From NCBI RefSeq assembly GCF_013283835.1, contig NZ_CP054052.1:3286001-3350000 (forward strand): DNA of 64,000 bases, written 5' to 3'. Source of the DNA: Poseidonibacter lekithochrous. Its GTDB lineage: Bacteria > Campylobacterota > Campylobacteria > Campylobacterales > Arcobacteraceae. The notes under the pieces are model-generated. The model was not told the origin of the DNA and did not search any database. It saw only the letters and a list, made by a program, of their open reading frames with translations. A program made the position numbers and the translations under genes. Below are positions 16,803 through 27,800 of this stretch, piece after piece. Position 1 is the stretch's first letter. Each line of letters begins with the position of its first letter.

Positions 16803-17654
16803 TTATGATTTAAATAATTTATAAATTGAAGAAAAATCTTCATCCCCATTACCCATCATTTTCATTTTTGAAAACAGCTCTTTTGGCATTGCCGCTGAGT
16901 AAAGTGGTTTATTCATTGAGTATGCTAAATCTTGTAATAAATGTAAATCTTTATTTATTGCATCATTTGAGAAATGAGCTGAGAAGTCTTCATTAATTAA
17001 TTTTTGTTTTTTTGCATTTAAAACTAGTGATGTTCCCCCACCTACTCCTAAAATATCTAAAGCTTTCTCTTTTGGAATTGAACAATCTTCAGCAAGAGAA
17101 GTACACTCTGCAATTGTAGCCATAAAAGAGCCTAAACATAAGTTATTGATTAACTTCATTTTAGTTGCACTTCCTTGCTTTTCTAAAAAGAATATCTCTT
17201 TACCAAATTTTTCTAAAAGTGGTTTTACTTCTTCAAAAACTTCTTTTTTTCCAGAAGCTACTAATGTTAAAGCACCTATTAATGCAGGTGCAACACTTCC
17301 AAATACTGGATTTTCTAAATATTTAGCTCCTATTTTTTCAACTGCTTCATGGAATTTTAAAACATCCTCATAATGATTTGTTGATAAATCAATAATAGTT
17401 TTACCTTTTAACTCATCACATAATAAACCATTTTCCATATTTAAAATATTTTCAACAGCAGGAGAATCAAATAAACATAAAAAAACTACATCACATTTAG
17501 AAAGTAAATCTTTAGGAGTATTGGCAATTTCATATCCTAAATCTGCAACTTTACTTTTTGTTCTATTATAAACTACTATCTCTTCACCCATTTCTTTAAG
17601 TCTAGTAGTTATTGCTTTTCCTAGATTTCCAAGTCCTATAAATCCTATTGACAT
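16803..17654 (-). CDS. NAD(P)-dependent beta-hydroxyacid dehydrogenase (HIBADH/GarR/GlyR family)
   Basis: 283 residues. The N-terminal Rossmann motif GFIGLGNLGKA is followed by VYNRTKSKV, suggesting NADP preference (Asn-Arg-Thr after beta-2). The family's catalytic lysine is in KMKLINNL near residue 170, and the C-terminal all-helical domain follows. Members oxidise 3-hydroxyisobutyrate, tartronate semialdehyde, glyoxylate or succinate semialdehyde; the exact substrate cannot be told from sequence. GGAGAG lies just upstream of the ATG, and an excellent promoter (TTGACA at 17702-17707, 17 bp, TATAAT at 17679-17684) overlaps copy B of the 45-bp element. Confidence 0.87.
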   Translation of the reverse strand: MSIGFIGLGNLGKAITTRLKEMGEEIVVYNRTKSKVADLGYEIANTPKDLLSKCDVVFLCLFDSPAVENILNMENGLLCDELKGKTIIDLSTNHYEDVLKFHEAVEKIGAKYLENPVFGSVAPALIGALTLVASGKKEVFEEVKPLLEKFGKEIFFLEKQGSATKMKLINNLCLGSFMATIAECTSLAEDCSIPKEKALDILGVGGGTSLVLNAKKQKLINEDFSAHFSNDAINKDLHLLQDLAYSMNKPLYSAAMPKELFSKMKMMGNGDEDFSSIYKLFKS

Positions 17655-17692
17655 ACTCTCTCCAATTTTTTTTCATTTATTATATTAAAGTA

Positions 17693-17737
17693 TAGACTTT
17701 TTGTCAATTAATTTTATTAAATAGACTTTTTGTATTT
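17693..17737. promoter_or_regulatory. 45-bp regulatory element, copy B (dehydrogenase / PPOX-like)
   Basis: Direct repeats TAGACTTTTTGT at 17693-17704 and 17722-17733, again 29 bp apart, in a block matching copy A (12579-12623) at 43 of 45 positions. It covers the leftward -35 of the dehydrogenase gene and the rightward -35 TTGTAT (17730-17735) that pairs with TATATT (17753-17758) for the PPOX-like gene. The same geometry in both divergent regions points to one shared regulator. Confidence 0.75.
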
Positions 17738-17785
17738 CCCACTAAAATATGTTATATTATTTTACATTATTAAAAAAGGAAGTAG

Positions 17786-18334
17786 ATGGCAAATATTACA
17801 GATAAATTAAACCAATATGATATAGACTTTATAGAAAGTCAGAAAATGTTTTTTGTATCAACTGCACCAAAAGATGGAAAAATAAATCTATCCCCAAAAG
17901 GTTTAGATGATACATTTAAAATTGTAGATGAAAATAAGATTTTATGGTTAAACTACTTTGGTAGTGGAAATGAAACAGCAGCTCATTTATTAGAAGATAA
18001 TAGAATGACTATTATGTTTTGTGCTTACGAGGGTGATGCAAATATTTTAAGACTTTATTGTACAGCAAAAGCAATTCAAGAAAAAGACTCTAATTGGGAT
18101 GAGTACATAAACCAATTTGAAAATAAAAAAGCAGCAAGACAAGTTTTTGAGGTAACTATTGAAGGGGTGAATAACTCTTGTGGAATGGGTGTACCATTAT
18201 ATGACTTTGCAGGACAAAGAAAAGAATTAACAAACTATTATGCTAACTCAAACAAAGAAGAGCATATTAAATATATGAAAAAACACAACCAGAAAAGTTT
18301 TGATGGAAAAGATACAAAACTTTTTGAAGACTAG
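17786..18334 (+). CDS. Pyridoxamine 5'-phosphate oxidase family (flavin split-barrel) protein
   Basis: 182 residues with the split-barrel pattern of the PPOX superfamily: QKMFFVSTAPKDGKINLSPKG near the N-terminus, LWLNYFGSGNETAAHLLED, and RMTIMFCAYEGDANILRLYC. It resembles the group of small FMN- or F420-type binding proteins annotated only as pyridoxamine-phosphate-oxidase-like, not PdxH itself. GGAAG lies 7 nt before the ATG. It is transcribed divergently from the dehydrogenase through the shared 45-bp element, so the two are probably co-regulated. Function beyond flavin-linked oxidoreduction is not predictable. Confidence 0.82.
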   Translation: MANITDKLNQYDIDFIESQKMFFVSTAPKDGKINLSPKGLDDTFKIVDENKILWLNYFGSGNETAAHLLEDNRMTIMFCAYEGDANILRLYCTAKAIQEKDSNWDEYINQFENKKAARQVFEVTIEGVNNSCGMGVPLYDFAGQRKELTNYYANSNKEEHIKYMKKHNQKSFDGKDTKLFED

Positions 18335-18379
18335 TTTGTTAAACTAGTGTTAAACTAAAATTTAAAAATCATTAAAAAA

Positions 18380-18410
18380 GTTCCTTTATAATTATATGAT
18401 ATAAAGGAAC
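18380..18410 (+). promoter_or_regulatory. 11-bp perfect inverted repeat enclosing the ribosome binding site of the DUF4405 gene
   Basis: GTTCCTTTATA (18380-18390), a 9-nt loop, and TATAAAGGAAC (18400-18410). The right arm contains the AAAGGA ribosome binding site, three bases before the ATG at 18414. As RNA it would hide that site. Alternatively, TATAAT at 18387-18392 is a -10 and the palindrome is a DNA operator; the transcript would then lack the left arm. Confidence 0.55.
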
Positions 18411-18413
18411 ATA

Positions 18414-18905
18414 ATGAAAACCCACAAAAAAAGAGAACTAGCCACATCATTTACTACATTTTTATTTTTAGTTATTGCTATAACTGGAATACTAATGTTT
18501 TTTCATATACTTGATAACTATACAAAACAGATGCATGAAATATTAGGATTAGCATTTATAGCAATAGTTATGTTACACGTATTTTTTAACTGGAAATCTA
18601 TGAAAAACTACTTTTCAAATAGAATATTCTTTTCCTCAGGAATTATTGTAACAATTATAGCTTTAGGATTTATTCTATCAACTTCAAATGAACCAAATCC
18701 TAAAAGAGTAGTTTTTGAATCAGTATTTAATCAACCAATAGAAAAAACTTCTGTTTTATTTAGTGATAGTTATGTAAAAGCAAAAGAAACATTAGAAAAC
18801 AAAGGAATAAAAGTTGAGAATGGTAAGTCTATAAAAGAGTTAGCAATATTAAATAAAACATCACCATTTAAAATAATATCTATTCTAAATGAAAAAAATA
18901 GATGA
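18414..18905 (+). CDS. DUF4405 membrane protein
   Basis: 163 residues. Three hydrophobic segments (about 10-32, 42-62, 73-93) with histidines H27, H40 and H54 (MFFHIL, MHEILGL, MLHVFFNW) match the DUF4405 family, whose members resemble cytochrome b-type four-helix membrane proteins. The C-terminal part (about 95-163) is soluble and contains KAKETLENKGIKVENGKSIKELA. Heme binding is plausible from the histidines but not shown. It stands between the PPOX-like gene and the convergent transketolase gene, with a large hairpin at its 5' end and a terminator overlapping its stop. Confidence 0.78.
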   Translation: MKTHKKRELATSFTTFLFLVIAITGILMFFHILDNYTKQMHEILGLAFIAIVMLHVFFNWKSMKNYFSNRIFFSSGIIVTIIALGFILSTSNEPNPKRVVFESVFNQPIEKTSVLFSDSYVKAKETLENKGIKVENGKSIKELAILNKTSPFKIISILNEKNR

Positions 18906-18924
18906 GATTAAATCTCATCTATTT
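18896..18924. terminator. Bidirectional terminator between DUF4405 gene and tktA
   Basis: A perfect 13-bp stem, AAATAGATGAGAT with ATCTCATCTATTT, and a TAA loop. An A-run lies to its left (a T-run for tktA transcripts) and an AT-rich stretch ending in six T to its right. The DUF4405 stop codon is inside the stem. Confidence 0.85.
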
Positions 18925-18932
18925 AAAATTAT

Positions 18933-20849
18933 TTATTTTTTGAAATCAGCTACAATTTTAGCTTTTAATTTTGGAATAGTAAATCCAAATTCGTCAAATA
19001 AATCTCCAGCAGGTCCAGATGCACCAAATGTATCCATACCATATACAACGTCAGCAAATCTATAGTATTCTAATCCTCTAGCTGCTTCAACTGCAAATAC
19101 TTGTGTATTTTTGTCAATTACTTGATCAATGTAAGATTGTTCTTGCTCAACAAATAAATCATAACAAGGAACAGAAACTACGTTTGCAATAATTCCTTCA
19201 TCTTCTAAAGTACAAGCAGTTTGTAATGCTAACATTAACTCAGACCCAGAAGCCATAATAGTAATATTTGCATTATCTCTTTTCTTAACTAAGTATCCAC
19301 CATTTGATACTTCACCATATGCTCTATCGTCTTTTAATACTTTAAGACCTTGTCTAGAACATACAAATGCAGTTGGAGCATTCATTTTAAGTGCTGTCTT
19401 CCAAGACTCAACATTTTCAGTAGCATCAGCTGGTCTGAATGTATAGAAGTTTGGTAATGCTCTAAATTGAGATAAATGCTCAATTGGTTGATGTGTTGGT
19501 CCATCTTCACCTACACCAATAGAATCATGTGTCCATACGAAGTGTTGAGGAATAGAAGCTAATGCTGCAATTCTTGCAGATGGTTTTAAGTAATCAGAGA
19601 ATACAAAGAATGTTGCAGAATAAACTCTGTATAAACCGTATAAGTTCATAGCATTAGCAATTGCTGCCATTGCATGTTCTTTAATACCAAAGTGAATATT
19701 TCTACCATTAGGGAAGTCACCTTCACCTTTTAATTCAGTTTTGTTAGAAGGTCCTAAATCTGCTGATCCACCTAAGAAACCTGGAACTGCTGCTGCAATT
19801 GCATTTAAGATTTTGTGGTTAGAATCTCTTGTTGCAACTGAAGAGTCAGCTTCAAAAGTTGGGTATTCAACTGCATCATAATTAGGGTTTTGTAATTCTT
19901 CAATTTTTGCTTTTGTATCAGCAGATAATGAATCATTCCATTCATTTTCAGCAACAGAACCAACCATTAATTTATCAAATGCACCTTTTACATCAGCAGG
20001 AACAATGAATTTTTCATCTGGATTAAATCCAGCTTTTGCTTTAGAAGCTGCAATATCATCTTCACCTAATGGAGCACCGTGTGCATGGTGTGAACCTTCC
20101 ATAGATACAGAACCTTTTCCAATTGCAGTTTTTGCAATAATCATTACAGGCTTAGTAGCAGCTTTTGCTTGTACAAATGCTTTTTCGATTTGATCAAAGT
20201 TATGTCCATCAATTTCAATTACTTCAAAATCAATACCTTGGAATCTTTTCTTAACATTCTCAGACCATGCTAATGAAGTATCACCTTCAATAGTGATTGA
20301 GTTTGAATCATAAATAATAACTAAGTTATCTAATTTTAAATGTCCAGCAGTTGCAGTTGCTTCGTAAGAGATACCTTCTTGTAAATCTCCATCTCCACAT
20401 AAACAGTAAACTTTATGATTAATAACATCAGAACCTAAAGTATTTTGTGCATATTTAGCAGCAGAAGCGAAACCTACAGCATTTGCAATACCTTGACCTA
20501 ATGGACCAGTTGTAATTTCAATACCATGAGTATGACCATATTCTGGGTGACCTGGTGTTTTTGAGTGAGTTTGTCTGAAGTTTTTTAAATCGTTTAATGC
20601 AACGTTAAATCCCCATAAATGTAATAAAGAGTAAACTAAACCAGTGGCATGACCACCAGAAAATACTAATCTATCTCTATTTAACCATTTTTCGTTTGCT
20701 GGATTTACGTTTAAGTGTTTACTTAAAACTGTAGCAATATCAGCAAGACCCATTGGTGCACCTGGGTGTCCTGAGTTTGCAGCTTGAACCATATCAGCAG
20801 CTAAGAATCTGATTGTATCCGCTTGTTTTTGTAAAAGTTGTTTTGACAT
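18933..20849 (-). CDS. tktA: Transketolase
   Basis: 638 residues, slightly shorter than the usual 650-670. The N-terminal thiamine-diphosphate domain has ANSGHPGAPMGLAD and the GDGDLQEG motif with the distant Asn for metal binding; the middle domain has GIKEHAMAAIANAMNLYG and SIGVGEDGPTHQPIEH; the C-terminal domain ends in DEFGFTIPKLKAKI. It transfers two-carbon ketol units between sugar phosphates in the non-oxidative pentose-phosphate pathway. AGGA lies 6 nt before the ATG. It appears monocistronic, with a strong bidirectional terminator at its 3' end. Confidence 0.97.
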   Translation of the reverse strand: MSKQLLQKQADTIRFLAADMVQAANSGHPGAPMGLADIATVLSKHLNVNPANEKWLNRDRLVFSGGHATGLVYSLLHLWGFNVALNDLKNFRQTHSKTPGHPEYGHTHGIEITTGPLGQGIANAVGFASAAKYAQNTLGSDVINHKVYCLCGDGDLQEGISYEATATAGHLKLDNLVIIYDSNSITIEGDTSLAWSENVKKRFQGIDFEVIEIDGHNFDQIEKAFVQAKAATKPVMIIAKTAIGKGSVSMEGSHHAHGAPLGEDDIAASKAKAGFNPDEKFIVPADVKGAFDKLMVGSVAENEWNDSLSADTKAKIEELQNPNYDAVEYPTFEADSSVATRDSNHKILNAIAAAVPGFLGGSADLGPSNKTELKGEGDFPNGRNIHFGIKEHAMAAIANAMNLYGLYRVYSATFFVFSDYLKPSARIAALASIPQHFVWTHDSIGVGEDGPTHQPIEHLSQFRALPNFYTFRPADATENVESWKTALKMNAPTAFVCSRQGLKVLKDDRAYGEVSNGGYLVKKRDNANITIMASGSELMLALQTACTLEDEGIIANVVSVPCYDLFVEQEQSYIDQVIDKNTQVFAVEAARGLEYYRFADVVYGMDTFGASGPAGDLFDEFGFTIPKLKAKIVADFKK

Positions 20850-20935
20850 AATTATCCTATTTGGTTGATGAGTTTTTCTTATAATTCGTGATTATATCTA
20901 AAATTGATTAAATACAATTTGAAGTAAGTTTTTTT

Positions 20936-21739
20936 CTATATTTTTGGGATAATTATTGTAAAACAAGCACCTTCATTTTTATTTTTAACTTCTAATTTTC
21001 CATTCATATTATTTTGAACAATAAGCCTAGACATAAATAGCCCTATTCCTGAACCATTTAACTTCTCATATGTAAAAAATGGATCAAAAACTTTTTCAAT
21101 TGGTTCTATTTTTACACCACCTGCATTATCTTCAATTGATGTAATTACCTCATTATTTTTTTCTGTAATAAGTATTTTTATTTTAGGGTTTTCTATTTTT
21201 CTTTGAATTAATAGATCTCTTGCATTATTAATAATATTAATTAAAACTTGAGCATATTCATTTTTATATCCAAGTAAAGTAGGATTTTTTTGCAAAATAA
21301 TTTCTAGTTTTATATCATAAGATTTTAAACTACCACTGATAATATTTATAGTTGAGTTAATTTGTTCTAATAATTCAAATTCAATTTTTTCTTTATCATG
21401 TGCAAAAAAGTTTTTAAAATCATCTATAGTATTAGACATATATTTTGTAATATCATTTAACTTATTAATTGATTCTATTAATTCTTTATTATCCACAGGC
21501 ATATCAAGATTTAACTTAGCTTCAATAGGTAAGAATAAAGAAGATATTTCCATTAATGGCTGTCTCCATTGGTGTGAAATATTACCTAACATTTCACCCA
21601 TTGAAGCTAGCTTTGATTGCTGGAACATAAGTCTATCTTTTGCTCTATTCTTTGCTACTTCTTCTTGAAATCTTTTTTCTAATTCTTTATTGTGTTCTTC
21701 TAATTCTAAGAATTCATCAAGTTGTGTTTGTCTCATCAT
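20936..21739 (-). CDS. Soluble sensor histidine kinase downstream of the giant adhesin gene
   Basis: 267 residues with no membrane segment or PAS domain. A coiled coil (about 5-45) leads straight into the dimerisation helix with the H-box GNISHQWRQPLMEISSLF, then an N-box (INIINNARDLL), G1 (DNAGGV) and G2 (GSGIGLFMSRLIV). Such kinases in this phylum often act as the kinase half of a split sensor. It is on the same strand as the adhesin operon, 61 bases beyond it, past a 13-bp hairpin. The orphan OmpR-type regulator at the other end of the locus is its most attractive partner (inference). The ribosome binding site is weak. Confidence 0.85.
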   Translation of the reverse strand: MMRQTQLDEFLELEEHNKELEKRFQEEVAKNRAKDRLMFQQSKLASMGEMLGNISHQWRQPLMEISSLFLPIEAKLNLDMPVDNKELIESINKLNDITKYMSNTIDDFKNFFAHDKEKIEFELLEQINSTINIISGSLKSYDIKLEIILQKNPTLLGYKNEYAQVLINIINNARDLLIQRKIENPKIKILITEKNNEVITSIEDNAGGVKIEPIEKVFDPFFTYEKLNGSGIGLFMSRLIVQNNMNGKLEVKNKNEGACFTIIIPKI

Positions 21740-21762
21740 TTTTGTTTACCAATTTAGGAATT

Positions 21763-21789
21763 ATAAGGCAAATAATTTATTTGCCTTAT
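21763..21789. terminator. 13-bp hairpin between adhesin gene and histidine kinase
   Basis: ATAAGGCAAATAA (21763-21775) pairs with TTATTTGCCTTAT (21777-21789); in practice the innermost pairs must open to form a loop. It lies 11 bases past the adhesin stop. On the minus strand it is followed by ATAATTCC rather than a clean T-run, so it may attenuate rather than stop transcription into the kinase gene. Confidence 0.55.
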
Positions 21790-21800
21790 TTTGTTAAATA

Positions 21801-24800
21801 TTAAATATCTGGAGTTATTTCGATATCATCATCAATTAATAATTTTACTGTTGAGTTAGCCCCAAGACCTGTGTATACATTATAGTTTGAACCATCAATC
21901 TCTTGAGTTCCACTATTTGTCCATTCTGTATTATCTAAATCGACTTTATCTGATAAATCACCTTTGATTACTAATTCATTATCGGAATCAGTTAAATCAA
22001 TTACATCGTCTAAATCTAAAGATATAGTTTGTCTTATATTATTTTCTAAATCTAATGTATCAATCTCATAACTTGGTTTAGCAATACTTTCTAAATCAAT
22101 TGTCTCATCACTAAATGTCATAGTTTCAGTTTCACTTGAATTTTCTGATTCAGTTGATTTTGCAATTGCAACTAAGTTAAAGTCATTATCTGATTCTGAT
22201 ATTCTCATTGTAATATCAGCATCAATTGATTTTTGACCTGCAGGGATTTCTATTTCCCAAATTCCATTCCCTTTATCTGTTAATGTCATACTTGATGTAA
22301 ATACAGCAGAAGAAGGTACTCCTTCTAATCGTACAGTCAATGTTTCACTACCATCTGTATCACTTAATACAGCTGCAATATCAATAGGATATACATATGT
22401 ATCTGGTAATTCTTCAACTCCACCATCAAGAACACTTGTAATAGAATTAATAGTTACTTTCTCAGCTTTTTCAGTTGAAGAAGCCGCCAATACTACATTT
22501 GCTTTACCTTGTGCATTTAATGTTACAACAATAGGTATAGTTGTATGAGTAAAGTTAGAGATATTACTATTCTCTCCTGAGTTTCCATATCTATATTGTG
22601 TAACACCATTATTAGTTACTTCAGTATAGTCATCAGGATTACTTCCATTATCACTTGAGTATTTATAAATAGCTTTTTGCTCTGAATTTACAAAAACACT
22701 CCAATTATCATCATAGTAACCTGAACCATAATTCCAAGATCCATTAATAGTAACATCCATAGATAAAGTCACAGTTTTTCCTGCATTTTCAATACCAAAA
22801 TTAAGTAATTTACTATACGACTCATCGTAATCAGATGGTGTTGAACCATAAATATTACTATCACCTTTTTGATCACCTAAAACAACACCTATTGGATGTG
22901 TTTGAGTAACATCAGGTAAATCTCTAGATCCTCCATCAATAACTGTAGCTTGACCTAATACTAAAGATAAATCTGTAGATTCAGCAGAATGATCTCTAAT
23001 AGTACAACCTGTTGTTTCTAAATCAATAGTCACTTTTGCACTCTCTGATTCTCTATTGTCTGAATCAATTGCTACATAATCAAATGAATCATCAACTTTA
23101 TAATCTATATTCATGTATTGAATAGAGTAATTAGCATTTAAAGTAGATACTGAAGTAAATTCTATTTTGTCAAACTCTGTATCAATTTTAAATGAGTTAG
23201 TTGTATCATTTGAATCACCTGTACTTTGTTGAACATCACCTGAGGCTACTTCAACTCCATTTTTAAATGCTACCCAATGAGCTTTTGAGTCTATTGAATC
23301 AGATGTAAAGTAAGTTCCTAAGCTAGATAATCCAATCTCAGCATTTGTAACAATTTCTTTAAATTCAACTACTAGTTTCTCCCCAGAGCTTCCTTCAATT
23401 TGATCATCATCCCCATCAGGTGATACAACACCTAATCCTAAACCATCATGACTGTTGTTATTATTTTCACTTGAGAATCCAACCTCTCCAATAACGCCAT
23501 TGTTATATGCTTTAATTGTAGCATTTCCATCAGCAGTAGTTATTACACCATTTGTTATTGTTCCCCACTCTGCTAATGTTCCTGAATCAGCAGTTGTACC
23601 ATATAAAGTATCTTCAATATTTGAATTAGCTGTATATTTGATTACAGCTGTTTCATCATAAATATCTCCAACTTTTACAGCTGTACCATTTACTGTTAAT
23701 ACTCCATCTTCAGGTAAAGAATCAATTCTAATTTTTACAATTGTTGAACTTGCATCATCTTCTACATCTGATACAAAATCTTCCATTTTAAATTCAATTG
23801 CTGTTTCATCATTTGATGAAGTATCTTCTGTAAATAACATTGAAGAATCTAAGAATTTGTATGTAGCCCCACCATCAGAAGATATTTGAGGTTGGAATAC
23901 ATATGCTCCACCTTGATCCCACCATAACATTTCTATATCATAGTAACCATCTTCTGCAATAGTAAACTCATCATGCACTTTTGTACCTGGAGATTGATTT
24001 GATTCAAAATCAGCTACATTTTGACCATTAACTTTAATATCATATCCGTCATCTGAATATACTTTAAAGTTATAAGTTCCAGCAGCTAAGAAAACTTTAC
24101 CATATAATTTAATCCCCGCATCACTTGAATCTGCTGGGTCATTACTTAATGATGAAGCATCTCCTTTTAAGAATGTTTGTAAATTAGTACCTAATCCAAC
24201 TGATCCTGTACCATATCCATAATTAATATTAGTTGCAGTAAATGTTGCATCAGGATCATTTGCAGATACAATAGCTTTAAACTCTGTTAAGTTATGAATT
24301 TGACTATCCACACCATAGTATTCTGATTTTAATCCTGCTGTATATGTATCAGTACTACAATCTAAATCAATATGTCTATCATTTGCTTCAGGTGGAGTTC
24401 CTGGTTCATCATTATCTACAATAGTTACCGTTCCAGTATTTGTTTCACCTGTACTTAATGTTGCAGTTAAGTTATAAAGCTCATTTACTTCATCATTACT
24501 ATCATCAACTGTTACAGTTTTTACTATTAACCTAGATGAATCTTCAGGTACATTCACAGCTCCTGTATATTCAATCCAAGTAATATTATTCATATCTGTA
24601 CTATCACTTACAAAGGCATAATAGAATGTAGAGTTATAATCTACAGTATTTAATGCTGTTCCATCACTTAATGTTAAACTTAATGTAGTACCAGCTTCTG
24701 CCCCACTAACTCTTACTGCTAGAATCGCATCTTCACCTTCATTAACTGTAATATCATGACCTTTAACATCTGCATCACATAAAGTACCAACAAATACTGA

Positions 24801-27800
24801 TGGTTCACCTTTTGGTTTTACATCTAAATGAACAGTTGCAGTATCAACTGCACCTTTTTCATCAGTTAAAGTATATACAAATGTTGCAGGCCCATTATAA
24901 TCTTCATTTGGAGTAAATGTAACAGAATCATAAGTTCCGTCATTATTTGTATCATTTAATACAACTGTTCCATTTTGAGCATTACTAACAGCTGTAATTT
25001 TAAAGTTATGGCTTTCTGGATCAGTATCATTTGCCATTAAATCAGCTACGTCTATAGTTATAGATGTATCTTCATCTAAGTCTAGTGAATTAACTTTATA
25101 AGTTGTACCATCAGCATTAAATCTTTGTGCAGAGATATTATCTCCATTTTGCCATGCAATTATATATCCACCATCAGATAATGTAGTAATTGTAGGTTCC
25201 ACTTGATCTGAAATATCACTTGAGTTAACTTTTACTTTATCTCCAATTTCAGAACCAGAACTATTAAATCTTTGAGAATAAATATCATGGTTTCCGTTTT
25301 CATTTGATTGCCATGTAATAATAAACCCTGTAGAAATTGCAGTAACAACTGGATTAGACTGAACCCCTGAACTTGTTGTTACATCAAGTTCCATTCCAAC
25401 CTTAGCTCCATTTTCATCTAGAATTTGTGCATAAACATCTGTTCCACTTTCCCATGTAATAACTGCTTTTCCATCTGTTAAAGCTGTGATTTCTGGATCA
25501 GTTTGAGAACCATTTGTTGTAGTATTAACTTGTTTTTCATCACCAACTTTAGTAACTCCATTAGAAGTTAACTCAAATTTCTGAGTATAAATACCATAAC
25601 TACTTCCATCTTGGTTTTCTGATTGCCATGTAATAACAACGTCACCATTAGAATCAAGAGTAATATCAGAATCCATTTGATCATTTAATGTATGTGTATT
25701 TATTTGGAATTTATCACCCATCGCATTACCAAACTCATCATATCTTTGTCCAAATACTCCATATTCACTACCATCATGTACATCTGAATGTATTGGATTA
25801 TCTTGTGCACCTTGATCTGTATTATTATGTCTAGCATCAGCTGACCAAGTTACAATAAATCCACCATCTGGTAATCCAACAATTGGATCATATTCTGCTC
25901 TTGCAACTGTAAATTCATTACAAACTGGATTATTATGTTCATCATAAATTCTAGCTTTGATATATCTACTTGAGTTATCATAATTATCAACATTAATATA
26001 ATCATCATCCGATGTCCATGTTACTAAATATCTACCATTTGGTAAAGCTGTAACATTTGCATCATGCTGATCTCTTGCATCATGTGTATTAACTTGAATA
26101 GCATCACCTACAGGTTCACCATCTTTATCAAATCTTTGAGAGAAGATATCATGATTTTCTCTTGTTGCCCACTGTGTACTTTCTGTATCATTATTATATT
26201 CAGCTCCATTATAAGAAGCTCCATTTACTTCTTCCCAAACTACTACATATCCACCATCTTCTAAATATGTAATATCAGGAGTACCTTGGTCTGCATTAAC
26301 TGCTTTTGCAATTACGATTTCACCTTGCTCAACATCTTTTCCATAATCATCATTTGCAATAACAGTATTTAATACTCCAATATCTTCTTCACAAGTTTGA
26401 CCTGGGTTTCCTGCATTATCATTTACAAATACACCAATTTTAATATTTCCATGTGTTAATGAACTTACATCTTCACTAATTTCCCATGTACCATCAGGTT
26501 TTACAGTTGTTGTTGTTCTTACTTCATATCCACCATCATCAATAAATTTAATACTTATTGTTCTTCCAGGTTCAACATCTGTTACTGTTCCACTAGCTAA
26601 TCCTGTCATATGATCAATACTTGCAGATGTAATACTTATTTCAGAAATTGTATCTTTTGATACTGTATCTGTGTCACTTGCTGTATTTCCAGAAGAGTTT
26701 TGTACTTCTAACTCAACAGTTAATACACCATCATTTAATGTACTTACATCTACATTTTCAATAGTAAAAGTACCATCTGGTTGAACCGTTACATTTGCTG
26801 GGTCAATTTCTACTTTTTGTGAACCATTTGTAACTACAAGTTTTGTAATCGTATCACCAAAGTTAATAGCACCAGTAATTTTAGCAGTTTCAACTGTACC
26901 ACTTGATGCATCAACAACAGTATTAATATCATCAGAATCTACAATAGAAACTTCTGCTTTAATATTATCAAACTCATCAGTAATTGTTCCAGTTACACTA
27001 TCTTTTACTCCATTTGTTTCATGAGCAAATATTGTTCCTAGACCAGCAACATTTGAAGAAATACTCTCAATACTTAATGTATAAGATTCATCACCTTCAT
27101 AAACTGAATCATTTTGAATATTATTAATAATTTGTACTGTATTAACTCCACCTGCTGTTCCAGTAATTACTGCTGTTACAGTTTTAGCAGATGTAAAGTC
27201 ATTTGATTCAGTTGAGTCATTTTCATATTTTAATTCAACTGTAACTACTTGACCTTCTCTTAAATTAATAGCTGTTCCATTTTGATCTACTAAAGATAAA
27301 GTATGCTCTAATGTAGCACCATTAGCTTCTGCAACTGTACTATCACCACTTAATTTAACAAAGGCTTTAAAGTTACTATCAATGTCAATTGATAAATTAG
27401 CAGTAGCTCCATCTCCATCTCCGTCAACAACTGTAAATGGAACTTCAACTTTTGTAATTCCTGTATTTGGAACAAATTGAGTTACTTCATATGTTGGGTT
27501 ATCACTATTTACATTATTAGCTTCAATTTTTACTAGGATTTGACCACTTGTAGCATCTTTTCCTAAAATCACTTTTCCATTGTTAAATACTGTCCAAACA
27601 AGATTTGGACCAGTTCCATCACCATTATTAATAATAACTCCAGAACCATCACTTAAATCACCATCTCCCCAAGTAAATGATAATTTTCCGCCATCAAGTT
27701 TAGGTCCACTTCCATCAGCAGGTCCATCAGCTCCAAAACTAAAGTCTAATTCATTTCCACCTGTGTTAATAACTAATACACCATTAACATTAACAATTGT

